Of a stretch of 40,692 bases of DNA, positions 17,962 to 26,174 are shown in pieces (the first letter of the stretch is position 1; the number at the start of each line of letters is the position of its first letter). Origin of the DNA: CAZZBK01 sp964652155. Its GTDB lineage: Bacteria; Planctomycetota; Planctomycetia; Pirellulales; PNKZ01. A program made the translations under genes and the position numbers. The notes under the pieces are model-generated. The model was not told where the DNA came from. It did no database searches and was given only the letters and a program-made list of their open reading frames with translations. The stretch spans positions 1-40,692 of the forward strand of contig CAZZBK010000036.1 of NCBI GenBank assembly GCA_964652155.1, written 5' to 3'.

Positions 17962-18947
17962 TTATTACTCAAACACCGCTGCGCGTCAGTTTTGCGGGAG
18001 GGGGCTCGGACCTGCCCGACTACTACCAACTCCACGAGGGGTACGTGGTCAGCGCCGCCATCGACAAATTTGTCTCGGTCATCATCACGGCCCGATACGA
18101 CGACAAAATCTACGTCAACTATTCGCGCAAGGAGATCGTCGATCGAGTGGATCACATCGAGCACGAGTTGGTCCGCGAGGCGATGCGGCTCACGGGCGTG
18201 ACCGGCGGCGTCGAGGTGACGATGCTCTCCGACATCCCGGCCGAGGGATCGGGGCTCGCCTCGTCGAGCAGTTTCACCGTCGGACTGTTGAACGCCTTTC
18301 ATGTCTACCAAGGGGACCCTGTCGGCCCGGCTCAGTTGGCCGAGGAGGCTTGCGAGATTGAAATCCAGCGCTGTCGCAAACCGATCGGCAAGCAAGATCA
18401 GTACATTGCCGCATACGGAGGCGTCGCGGCGTTCCGCTTTTGTCGCGACGGGACCGTCGACGTCGAACGAGTTCGGTTGTGCGATCGCGATTTGCATCGC
18501 CTGAGCGCCAACCTGTTCCTGTTCTACACCAACCAGACGAGACAAGCGGCGTCGATCCTCAGCGATCAGCGCGAGAACACCCGTGAGAATTTGCCCGCCC
18601 TCGACGAGATCAAGCAACTCGCGGTCGAGACCCGCTCGGCACTCGAGCACGGACAGTTTGATCGCCTGGGTACGATTCTCGACCGTGGCTGGCGATTAAA
18701 GCGCTCTCTGGCCACGCGCATCAGTAATCGGTCGATTGACGCGATGTACCAACAGGCCCGCTCGGGGGGCGCAACCGGTGCCAAACTGTGTGGCGCGGGG
18801 GGAGGCGGTTTTCTCATGACCTATTGTCCGTCGACGCACCATGACCGGCTGCGCGACGTGATGCGCGATCATCGCGAACTGCCGTTTCATTTTGAGCCCG
18901 AGGGGAGTCGCGTGATTTTGCACTATCGACGGACGGCATGGAGATGA
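17958..18947 (+). CDS. hddA: GHMP-family sugar kinase, HddA-like (heptose 7-phosphate kinase)
   Basis: From the ATGA-overlapping start at 17958 the protein has 329 residues. The frame is open farther upstream only inside the preceding gene. It has the three GHMP motifs: the N-terminal PLRVSFAGGGSDLPDYY, the ATP-binding GSGLASSSSFTVGLLNA (motif 2) and the C-terminal GAKLCGAGGGGFLM (motif 3). The wording of motif 1 is that of D-glycero-D-manno-heptose 7-phosphate kinases and closely related LPS sugar kinases. It would make heptose 1,7-bisphosphate, which the next gene product dephosphorylates. GmhA, the isomerase that supplies heptose 7-phosphate, is absent from this window. Fucose or other sugar kinases are less likely alternatives. 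Confidence 0.87.
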   Translation: MIITQTPLRVSFAGGGSDLPDYYQLHEGYVVSAAIDKFVSVIITARYDDKIYVNYSRKEIVDRVDHIEHELVREAMRLTGVTGGVEVTMLSDIPAEGSGLASSSSFTVGLLNAFHVYQGDPVGPAQLAEEACEIEIQRCRKPIGKQDQYIAAYGGVAAFRFCRDGTVDVERVRLCDRDLHRLSANLFLFYTNQTRQAASILSDQRENTRENLPALDEIKQLAVETRSALEHGQFDRLGTILDRGWRLKRSLATRISNRSIDAMYQQARSGGATGAKLCGAGGGGFLMTYCPSTHHDRLRDVMRDHRELPFHFEPEGSRVILHYRRTAWR

Positions 18948-19591
18948 GCATGACCGTCACCCACGCTAGATCGGATTTGCGCCTCGCCGTCTTCTTGGAC
19001 CGCGACGGCGTCATCAATGTCCATCGCGACGATTACGTCAAAGGCTGGCACGAGTTCCGCTTCCTCGCTGACGCGCTGCGGGCGCTCAAGCAACTCGCAT
19101 CACTCGACGTGCTCGTGATTGTTGTCACGAACCAATCCGTGATCGATCGAGGCATCGTCTCGCGAGCAACCCTCGACGAGATGCATCGACGCATGCGCGG
19201 CGTCATTCATGCCAACTGCGGTCGCATCGACGACGTGTACTTCTGCCCACATCTGCCTCAGATCGGCTGCGAGTGTCGCAAGCCGGCCAGCGGTCTGCTG
19301 CTTCGAGCGGCCGAGGAACACGGCATCGACTTGAGTCGCTCGTTCATCGTCGGCGACCGCTGGAGCGACATGACGGCCGGGCGCAACGTGGGCTGCCGCG
19401 GCTATTGGATCACTGCGGATCAATCGCCTGAAGCGGCCCCCGATGTCTCGATCGTCTCGGGGCTCGGCGAAGCCGTGAGTGCGATCGTCAATGATCTCGC
19501 GGACGAGGACGCATTCGCTCCTGCGACGAGTTCCGATCGCCATGCGGTCACCGTTCCATCAACGACCCTTCAAACGGATTTACGAGCATGA
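18944..19591 (+). CDS. gmhB: HAD-IIIA phosphatase, GmhB-like (heptose 1,7-bisphosphate 7-phosphatase)
   Basis: A 215-residue HAD phosphatase. The nucleophile motif FLDRDGVIN carries both catalytic aspartates (DxD), VTNQS is motif 2, CRKP holds the motif 3 lysine, and GDRWSDM is motif 4. A cysteine/histidine cluster in CPHLPQIGCECRKP is the zinc loop typical of GmhB. ATG codons occur at 18938, 18944 and 18950; the middle one forms an ATGA overlap with the kinase stop and is preferred. The last 45 residues after the HAD core are low-complexity. It would remove the 7-phosphate between the kinase and guanylyltransferase steps. Histidinol-phosphate phosphatase is a related alternative, but the context argues against it. 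Confidence 0.87.
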   Translation: MSMTVTHARSDLRLAVFLDRDGVINVHRDDYVKGWHEFRFLADALRALKQLASLDVLVIVVTNQSVIDRGIVSRATLDEMHRRMRGVIHANCGRIDDVYFCPHLPQIGCECRKPASGLLLRAAEEHGIDLSRSFIVGDRWSDMTAGRNVGCRGYWITADQSPEAAPDVSIVSGLGEAVSAIVNDLADEDAFAPATSSDRHAVTVPSTTLQTDLRA

Positions 19592-20637
19592 ACATTCTTG
19601 TCACCGGTGGCTTTGGGTTTCTTGGCAGCCACCTCATCGAACGTTTGCTGAGCGACCGCGACAACCGTGTCCATGTGGTCGACAATCTCAGCACAAGCCC
19701 GCTCCCTTTGGATGATTTGCTGCGCGAGTTGGGACCGCAGCCCAACTTGAGTTGGACCATCACCGACGTCGAGTCGTTCTGCCGCGACTTTGCCGACGAA
19801 CGCTTTGATGCGATTTATCATCTGGCGTCGGTCGTGGGACCGGCCGGCGTGTTGAGCCACGCAGGTCGCATTGCCGCGTCGATTATCAACGACACGATGG
19901 CGATGGTCGACATGGCACTGCGCAGTCGTTGTCGACTCGTCGACATTTCGACGAGCGAAATCTACGGCGGCGGACGCGAGGGCTTTTGTTCTGAGTCGAT
20001 GGATAAGATCGTTCCCGCCAAGAGTTCGGCCCGCCTGGAATATGCCGTTGGCAAGCTTGCCGCCGAGACGGCGCTCACCAATCTGTGCGAGACCAGCGCG
20101 TTGGATGCCTGCATCGTCCGGCCGTTCAATATTGCCGGACCGAGACAGTCGGGCCGCGGCGGATTTGTACTGCCCCGGTTTGTCGGGCAGGCGCTCGCGG
20201 GCCTCGACATGACCGTGTTCGGCGACGGACAACAAGTCCGCGCCTTCACGCATGTGCGCGACATGGTCGACGGCATTGAGCTCGCCATGCAGCACGGTCA
20301 GCGTGGCGAAGCGTACAACATTGGCAATCCCGCCAATCGCACCACGATCATGACGCTGGCCGAAGAAGTCCGCGAGCTATCGGGGAGCCGGAGCGCGATT
20401 CAACTCGTCGACCCCAAGACGATTTACGGCCCGCTATACGAAGAGGCCAACGACAAATTCCCCGATTCGCAACGCGCCATGAGCGAGCTTGGCTGGCAGC
20501 CGCGGTACGACCGACGCCGCACAATCCGCGAGGTGCTCGACTACATGCGTCGTCAGCCGCTTGCTTTGCGAGAAAAGCTCCAAGGCTTCGCCGCGCCCGT
20601 CGTTCACGAACCCACACTTCAACGGCAGGCAAGCTAA
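19588..20637 (+). CDS. NAD-dependent epimerase/dehydratase (extended SDR)
   Basis: A 349-residue extended SDR with NAD motif GGFGFLG (7-13), the strand-4 motif DISTSEIYGG and the catalytic YAVGK. The segment VRPFNIAGPRQSGRGGFVLPRFV and the later FGDGQQVRAFTHVRDMVDGIE are typical of UDP-glucuronate decarboxylases and UDP-hexose 4-epimerases, so it likely works on a nucleotide-bound sugar at C4 or C4/C6. The position directly after the heptose trio allows a role on GDP-heptose, but sequence does not decide this. Its ATG lies in an ATGA overlap with the phosphatase. The C-terminal 25 residues after the SDR fold are unconserved-looking. Confidence 0.85.
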   Translation: MNILVTGGFGFLGSHLIERLLSDRDNRVHVVDNLSTSPLPLDDLLRELGPQPNLSWTITDVESFCRDFADERFDAIYHLASVVGPAGVLSHAGRIAASIINDTMAMVDMALRSRCRLVDISTSEIYGGGREGFCSESMDKIVPAKSSARLEYAVGKLAAETALTNLCETSALDACIVRPFNIAGPRQSGRGGFVLPRFVGQALAGLDMTVFGDGQQVRAFTHVRDMVDGIELAMQHGQRGEAYNIGNPANRTTIMTLAEEVRELSGSRSAIQLVDPKTIYGPLYEEANDKFPDSQRAMSELGWQPRYDRRRTIREVLDYMRRQPLALREKLQGFAAPVVHEPTLQRQAS

Positions 20638-20643
20638 CCCGTC

Positions 20644-21702
20644 ATGTCCACGCATGAACCACTCAAGGTGTCGGTCGTCATGCCCACGTATCAGCGTGCG
20701 GCTGTGCTGGCCACGACACTGCCGATGCTTTGCCAGCAGACGTTGCCTGATATCGAGATCCTGGTGAGCGACGACGGTTCGACCGACGAGACGCCGCAGG
20801 TCATGCAGGCGTGCCGTGATTCCCGCGTGCGGTATTTGCGTCATTCGCGGCTCGGCATGCCCGGAGTGCTCAACGCGGCGCTGCAGGAATCGCGTGGCGA
20901 GTACGTGATGTTTTGCCACGACCATGACTTTTACGAGCCCACGCTCTTGGAGCGACTGTCGAGCGCGTTGGATCAACACCCCTCGGCCGTATTTGCCCAC
21001 TGCGCGATTGTCGTGGTTGACACCGCAGGCGCGGCCGAGCGCGAACGGTACCTGGATCGATTTGCGCCGCTCACAGCCGGCGACGAGTTTCTCGAACGCG
21101 TGTTGCTGCCGCAACTCGATTCCAAAGTGACGGCGCTCACGATGGTCCGCCGCGCGGCCCTGGGCGATCGGCTCTTGGACCCGCGCTTCGAGGCGGTTGC
21201 CGATGTCGAACTGTGGCTCTGGCTCTGCACGCAAGGGGACGTGGCCTATGTGAACGAGCCGCTCATTCGAGTACGCGAACGAGATGCACGCAGCGTGCTC
21301 TATGGCAATGCGCTGCGTTGGGTGCAGCGCGTGCTTGAGGCCAAACGGCTCTATCTGGGCCAAGTCGTCGATCCCGTTCGGCGTGAGGCCATCACGGCCA
21401 GTTGGCGGCACGACGCCGACCGCGCGGCGGCACAAGAACTGCTCAAGGCGCTGCGCCGCGGCGACGCAGCGTCGATCGCGGCGGTCGTCGAGTTTGCGGA
21501 GCGTGAGTGCAGCTCGTGGGGCACCTTGTTCGTGCGTTCATTGAGCCATGCTCCAATGAGCCTTGCGCGCGGTGTTCTCGAAGCGACTCGAATGTCGCAT
21601 CGCGCCTGGCGCTCGCTCGGCATGCAGCGAGCGCGCCCGTCGACCCGAGCGCGGTCGGTCTCCAGTTCGCCTCCACTCACTGCGGAGGCCGCGATCCCAT
21701 GA
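20644..21702 (+). CDS. Family 2 glycosyltransferase
   Basis: A 352-residue GT-A enzyme. The N-terminal nucleotide-binding half is clear: VSVVMPTYQRAAVL, then ILVSDDGSTDETPQVM, then GEYVMFCHDHDFYEP, where DHD fills the metal-binding DxD position. The acceptor half (about 150-300) is less conserved and has no membrane helices, so it is a soluble or peripheral transferase acting on the cytoplasmic face. It lies 6 bases after the SDR gene and overlaps the flippase gene by ATGA. The tail past residue 315 is rich in R, S and P. Donor and acceptor sugars cannot be told. Confidence 0.9.
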   Translation: MSTHEPLKVSVVMPTYQRAAVLATTLPMLCQQTLPDIEILVSDDGSTDETPQVMQACRDSRVRYLRHSRLGMPGVLNAALQESRGEYVMFCHDHDFYEPTLLERLSSALDQHPSAVFAHCAIVVVDTAGAAERERYLDRFAPLTAGDEFLERVLLPQLDSKVTALTMVRRAALGDRLLDPRFEAVADVELWLWLCTQGDVAYVNEPLIRVRERDARSVLYGNALRWVQRVLEAKRLYLGQVVDPVRREAITASWRHDADRAAAQELLKALRRGDAASIAAVVEFAERECSSWGTLFVRSLSHAPMSLARGVLEATRMSHRAWRSLGMQRARPSTRARSVSSSPPLTAEAAIP

Positions 21703-23054
21703 GTGCCTTCGCTCAACTCGACACAGCGCGAGCGCGGCTCGGCTGGGGTGTTGTCGTCTCGCTGCTCGATCAGGGGGTCAAGGCGCTGTACGCGCTCGGA
21801 CTCGTACCACTGTTGGTCATGGCCTGGGGAGCCGAAGGGTACGGCCGCTGGACCACGTTGACCGCGCTCATTTCCTTCTTGGCGTTTGTGGACCTGGGGG
21901 GGCAAAACTACTTTGCCAACCTCATGGCCTTGGCCCACGCCCGACACGATGATCGCGAATTTTCTCGGGCCTTGTCACTGGGCGTGTCGCTGCTTGGCGC
22001 TCAGGGGGTGCTCTGCTTCGTGCTTTGGAGCGTCGTGCTCGGCTGGGGCGCGATCGCGCCGCTCCCCATCGTCGGCCGGACACTCGACCCGAGCGAACTT
22101 GTCATTCTACTCGCCCTGGGCGCTCAGACGCTGCTCGTTGCCATCCCCGGCGGAGTGTACACGGCCGTGTACCGCTCGACGGGGCAGTTTGTGCGCGGCG
22201 GCACGATCGGCAACGCGGTCCGGTTTGTGGGCTTCTTCGTGTGCTGCGCTCTGCTGCTGATCGGCGCGACGCCGGTCGTCTTCGCGCTCGTGCTGTTGTC
22301 GATCCACGCACTATCGCTGCTGTTGATCGTCATCGACACGCGACGTTGCATTCCGGCGTGTCGATCGATGCGGATCGGCTATCAGGAGGCGCGCGACGCG
22401 CTGCCCCATCTCGGCTCGACGCTCGCGTTCTTCTCGTTGGCCGTGGCGCAGACGGTTGCCCAGCAAGGGACACTGCTCGTCGTGGCGACGGTCGTCTCGC
22501 CGCTGGCCGTGGCGCTGTTGGCTGCGCATCGCGCGCTGGCCAGCGTGGCGGGGTATGTGGGCGTGCTGCTGCAAGGCCCCATCTTGCCCGAACTCAGCTT
22601 CCTCTGGGGTCAACAGCGTTACGATGCTTTTCGCGCGGCGGCTCAGCGCGGCGCACGCGTCACGCTCTGGACCACGAGCATGGTCGCGATCGTGCTCTGG
22701 CTGCTTGGACCGCTCGTGTTTCCGTTCGTGGGTCACGATCGGCTCGCGCTTGACTCGCTGCTGTGGGGACTTGTGCTGCTGCAAGGCGTGGCGTCGTCGG
22801 CCTGGGGATCGTCGGCGTGGGCTTTGTACGCCACGAATCAGCATCAGCGGCTCGCCTCATGGACCATTGTGGTCTCCTGTGTCACCGTGGCTTTGAGTTA
22901 CGTTGGCGCGCTGCACAGCGGCGTGCATGGCGCGGCGGGGGCGCTGCTCGCCGGCGATCTGGCACTCGCCTTGGTCATTGTCCCTGGCCTGTCGTCGACA
23001 CTCGTGCAGTCCGTTTCTTTCTCATCACCGCGAATGGACGAGGTGCCAGCATGA
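21699..23054 (+). CDS. Wzx-like oligosaccharide flippase
   Basis: The protein has 451 residues from the ATGA-overlapping start at 21699. The frame is open far upstream, but that reading lies inside the glycosyltransferase gene. It is almost entirely hydrophobic, with about 12 predicted membrane helices (for example LYALGLVPLLVMAW, VGFFVCCALLLIGA and TLWTTSMVAIVLWLL), and has the polysaccharide-transport layout: an early GxxGYGRWTTL loop and a VDLGGQNYF segment. It would flip the undecaprenyl-linked repeat unit to the periplasm, where the Wzy-like polymerase acts. Family membership (MATE/MOP superfamily) is judged from topology and loop wording, not a motif search. Confidence 0.83.
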   Translation: MSAFAQLDTARARLGWGVVVSLLDQGVKALYALGLVPLLVMAWGAEGYGRWTTLTALISFLAFVDLGGQNYFANLMALAHARHDDREFSRALSLGVSLLGAQGVLCFVLWSVVLGWGAIAPLPIVGRTLDPSELVILLALGAQTLLVAIPGGVYTAVYRSTGQFVRGGTIGNAVRFVGFFVCCALLLIGATPVVFALVLLSIHALSLLLIVIDTRRCIPACRSMRIGYQEARDALPHLGSTLAFFSLAVAQTVAQQGTLLVVATVVSPLAVALLAAHRALASVAGYVGVLLQGPILPELSFLWGQQRYDAFRAAAQRGARVTLWTTSMVAIVLWLLGPLVFPFVGHDRLALDSLLWGLVLLQGVASSAWGSSAWALYATNQHQRLASWTIVVSCVTVALSYVGALHSGVHGAAGALLAGDLALALVIVPGLSSTLVQSVSFSSPRMDEVPA

Positions 23055-24016
23055 GCATCTCGATCGAGCACACAACCTCACGCTGGGCGCAACAGCTACA
23101 ATGCGTGCAATGTGCGGCAGGATTGTCTTTTGGCGATGAAACGAATAACACTCGGCTCACGTGTGCCGTGTGTGGCATGAGCTATTCGGTCGACGAAGGG
23201 GTCGTCAACTTTAGCGCCGCCGATGCCTTTTATGAGCAGCATGGCTTCACTCGCGCTGGGCGCGATTTTTCAGACACGATGCTCGGTCGCTGCGGCGCGT
23301 ATTTTGCCCGGGGACACTTTTTACACGAGATCACGCGGCATGTCCCGGCGGGCTCGGCCATGATCGAGATCGGCTGCGGCGGCGGGTCACGCTATCTGGC
23401 GCGGCTTTATGACATGCTCGGCGTCGACGTGTCGAGCCACTCAGCACGCTGCGCGCGGCAGACCTACGGCGCCGCCATTCAGTCTCGGGTCGAGCAACTC
23501 CCGCTCAGCGATGGTTGCGCCGATGCGCTCGTGTCGAGCTACGTGCTCGAACACCTCGACGCACAACAGGTCGTGCCCAGCCTGCGCGAGATGGCTCGAG
23601 TCTTGCGCCCCGGCGGGGTCATGCTGCACTGCTTCGACCTGCACAGCGACAGTCCATTTTATCGTTGGGCCCGCCGAAAGCCTTGGTACCAGCGGCAGTT
23701 CATTGAAGTTCGCGGACACGCGGGCCTGCGGACGCTTGACACTTGGCTGCGACACATGACCGAAGCCGGCTTGAGCATCGAAGGGGTGCGGCCGTTCTGT
23801 AAAGGTTGGCTGCAAGACTTGTCGATCTGGTCGTTCCTCGACGACCCGCAGGTCACTGGACTGCCGGGCCTGTTGGGACGCACGGCCAACCGACTACGGA
23901 GTCGCTTGGGTGGCGCGGCCGACGCGCTCGTCACGATGTGCGACGATGTCACGCGCAGGCTTTTGAGCGATCGTTGGGCTGCCAAAGTCATCTTGCGAGC
24001 ACGGAAGCCCTTATGA
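23051..24016 (+). CDS. SAM-dependent methyltransferase with N-terminal zinc ribbon
   Basis: The protein has 321 residues from the ATGA start at 23051. The first 55 residues contain two CxxC pairs (C18/C21 and C38/C41) followed by DEGVVNF, a Trm112-like zinc ribbon found in front of many sugar and small-molecule methyltransferases. The class I SAM domain follows, with MIEIGCGGGSRYLARL around 104-119, the VEQLPLSDGCADALVSSYVLEHL segment (motifs II-IV) and MARVLRPGGVMLH. It likely methylates a sugar of the repeat unit or caps it; the position is unknown. It overlaps the next gene by ATGA. Confidence 0.87.
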   Translation: MSISIEHTTSRWAQQLQCVQCAAGLSFGDETNNTRLTCAVCGMSYSVDEGVVNFSAADAFYEQHGFTRAGRDFSDTMLGRCGAYFARGHFLHEITRHVPAGSAMIEIGCGGGSRYLARLYDMLGVDVSSHSARCARQTYGAAIQSRVEQLPLSDGCADALVSSYVLEHLDAQQVVPSLREMARVLRPGGVMLHCFDLHSDSPFYRWARRKPWYQRQFIEVRGHAGLRTLDTWLRHMTEAGLSIEGVRPFCKGWLQDLSIWSFLDDPQVTGLPGLLGRTANRLRSRLGGAADALVTMCDDVTRRLLSDRWAAKVILRARKPL

Positions 24017-25017
24017 ACATTCTTTACACGGGTCCCTGCCGCAGCGGCAGCTTAACCGACTTGCGTCGTCGCTCGCTGATCCGCATCGGCCACCAGGTCG
24101 ATACGCTCGATCAGGTACCGTACCTCGACCGCGGCGCACGCTGGCAGCGGAAAGTGCAGAGCCACTTGCTCATGGGGCGCGGAGTATCGGCTTACAACCG
24201 CGATCTCGTCGAGCGGGTCCGGGCAGGTCAGCCCGAGTTGGTCTACATCGATCAGGCGATTTACTTGTGGCCGTCGACCGTCAAGGCGCTGCGCGACGGT
24301 CCTTGGCGATTGGTTCATTACACGTCCGAGTTTTTTGGTTTCCGCAAGTATTTGTATCGGCATCTGTTTCCCGCGGTGCCATTGTACGATGCGCATGTCA
24401 TCACCAACGAGCTCAACGAGCCGATGTTGAAATCCCTCGGTGCTCGACGGGTCTGTTTCACGCAATTCGGTTTCGACGCCGAAGAGCACCAACCACCCGA
24501 GTGGTCAGCGGGCGAACGGGACGAGTACGCCTCGGATGTGACCTTCGTGGGACACTGGGAAGAGACGACCGAGCGCCGCATCGCGGCACTGCGACGCGCT
24601 GGGGTGCAGGTTCGCGTGTGGGGACCCGGCTGGCGACAAGCCAAGCTTCTGGACGACCGACACTCGATTCGCCCGCTCTACGGTCCCCACTATGTCAAAG
24701 CGATCGCCGCGGCGCGGATCGGTTTGGGCTTGCTGAGCAAATGGAACTTTAATCGCTCGGCCTCGCGGACCTTCGAGATTCCGGCCATCGGCAGCCTGCT
24801 GGTCGCCGAGCGGACCCCTGACCACGAACGCTCGTTTGTCGATGGTCGCGAGGCGGTCTTCTTCGACGATGACGACTCTCTGGTCGAGAAGGTGCAGTAT
24901 TACCTGGCCCATGAAGACGAGCGTCAACAGATCGCGGCCGCGGGCCGAGCACGCTGCCATCGCGACGGTTACAGTCATGACGATCGTGTCCGACAACTGC
25001 TGGAGGCGATCGGATGA
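24013..25017 (+). CDS. CgeB-like glycosyltransferase (GT-B fold)
   Basis: The protein has 334 residues from the ATGA start at 24013. It has a two-domain GT-B layout: an N-terminal half without a strong motif, and a C-terminal half with DVTFVGHWEETTERRI, the donor-site region FNRSASRTFEIPAIGSLLVAE, and a terminal stretch with EAVFFDDDDSLVEKVQYYL. This C-terminal wording is that of the CgeB/Glyco_trans_1_2 group, where the glutamate in RTFEIP contacts the donor. It is probably cytoplasmic and adds one sugar of the repeat unit. Donor and linkage are unknown. An ATGA overlap couples it to the following GT4 gene. Confidence 0.83.
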   Translation: MNILYTGPCRSGSLTDLRRRSLIRIGHQVDTLDQVPYLDRGARWQRKVQSHLLMGRGVSAYNRDLVERVRAGQPELVYIDQAIYLWPSTVKALRDGPWRLVHYTSEFFGFRKYLYRHLFPAVPLYDAHVITNELNEPMLKSLGARRVCFTQFGFDAEEHQPPEWSAGERDEYASDVTFVGHWEETTERRIAALRRAGVQVRVWGPGWRQAKLLDDRHSIRPLYGPHYVKAIAAARIGLGLLSKWNFNRSASRTFEIPAIGSLLVAERTPDHERSFVDGREAVFFDDDDSLVEKVQYYLAHEDERQQIAAAGRARCHRDGYSHDDRVRQLLEAIG

Positions 25018-26174
25018 GAGTGCTCGTTCTGGCCGCTGAGTATCCGCCGCTCGTCGGTGGCGTCGGGATCTATGCTCGCAACGTGTGTCGCGGCCTGGTC
25101 GCACATGGCGTCGACGTGCAGGTCGTCACGTCGGTCGAGGCATCCGAGCCGGTCGCTGACGATGGCGTGCGCGTCACACGTATCGAGGGGAGATTGAATC
25201 GCCGGCTGCTCAAAACGCTGCCATTGGTTGCCGCCGCGCGGCAACTCGCCCAGCAGCAACGTCCCGACTGGCTGCTGGCCATGACCTGGACGCACGATGG
25301 TGTCGCGGCCCGCTGGCTCTCGGCACGGCTGAAGGTTCCCTACGCCGTCGTGGTGCATGGCTCGGAGTTGCTCGAAACCCGCGCCAGCATTTTGCGACGG
25401 TTCGTCATGCGACACGTGCTCCGTGGCGCGCAACAACTTGTCGCTAACAGCCATTTCACGCGGCAACTCCTCAGCCAAGACGGGTACGATGCCAAGCGGG
25501 TGGCCCTTGTGCACCCGCCACTCGACTTGAGCGATTGGTCACAGCCCGTCGCGCCGGCCGAGTTATCCGCGCTCGATGATCGACTCGATCTCAAGGGCCG
25601 ACGAGTGCTGTTCACGGCGGCCCGCTTGGTTCGCCGCAAGGGTCACGCCCAGGTGCTCGAAATCGTCGCTCGACTCGCCACGCGGTATCCGGACATGGTG
25701 TACGTCATGACCGGTCGCGGACCGTACCGCGATGAGTTGCTCGCCCGCGCTCGACACCTGGGGATCGGCGATCGCGTGCGGTTCACGGGTTATGTGACGA
25801 GCGCCGAACTGCGGTTGCTCCACGAGCGCGCCGAGCTATACATCTCGCCATCAAGTGAGGAGGCTGGCGATATCGAGGGGTTTGGCATTGCGCTCGCCGA
25901 AGCCTCGGCCTGCGGCAAGCCTGTCATCGCTGGCGACAGTGGCGGGGTGAGCGATGCCGTGATCGATGGCGAGACCGGATTGCTCGTCGATCCGTTCGAC
26001 CTCGAGGCCATCGAACGCGCGGTGGTGTCTCTGCTCGACGATCGGACACGGGCGCAAAGCCTCGGAGATCAAGGGCGCGATCGGGTCGAGCGTGAATTGA
26101 GTTGCGAGACCCAAGCCGCGCAGTTGCTCGCCTCGCTCACGCCCCGGCAGGAGGTGTCGCTTGAATATGCTTGA
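25014..26174 (+). CDS. Family 4 glycosyltransferase
   Basis: A 386-residue GT-B enzyme. The N-terminal glycine-rich acceptor loop is LAAEYPPLVGGVGIYARN. The C-terminal donor domain opens with LFTAARLVRRKGHAQVLEI and contains the retaining-GT4 EX7E region around EEAGDIEGFGIALAEASACGKPVIAG. Length and motif spacing fit GT4 sugar transferases such as mannosyl- and rhamnosyltransferases. It starts in an ATGA overlap, and its last codons contain the start of the polymerase gene, including a strong AGGAGGTG ribosome site. Sugar specificity is unknown. Confidence 0.92.
   Translation: MRVLVLAAEYPPLVGGVGIYARNVCRGLVAHGVDVQVVTSVEASEPVADDGVRVTRIEGRLNRRLLKTLPLVAAARQLAQQQRPDWLLAMTWTHDGVAARWLSARLKVPYAVVVHGSELLETRASILRRFVMRHVLRGAQQLVANSHFTRQLLSQDGYDAKRVALVHPPLDLSDWSQPVAPAELSALDDRLDLKGRRVLFTAARLVRRKGHAQVLEIVARLATRYPDMVYVMTGRGPYRDELLARARHLGIGDRVRFTGYVTSAELRLLHERAELYISPSSEEAGDIEGFGIALAEASACGKPVIAGDSGGVSDAVIDGETGLLVDPFDLEAIERAVVSLLDDRTRAQSLGDQGRDRVERELSCETQAAQLLASLTPRQEVSLEYA
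26149..26156 (+). promoter_or_regulatory. Strong ribosome binding site that favours a TTG start
   Basis: AGGAGGTG is a near-perfect Shine-Dalgarno sequence located in the last codons of the GT4 gene. The AGGAGG core lies 6 bases before TTG 26161 and 12 bases before ATG 26167. The usual spacing therefore supports TTG 26161 as the start of the polymerase. It stands out because most junctions in this locus have no such site. Confidence 0.6.
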
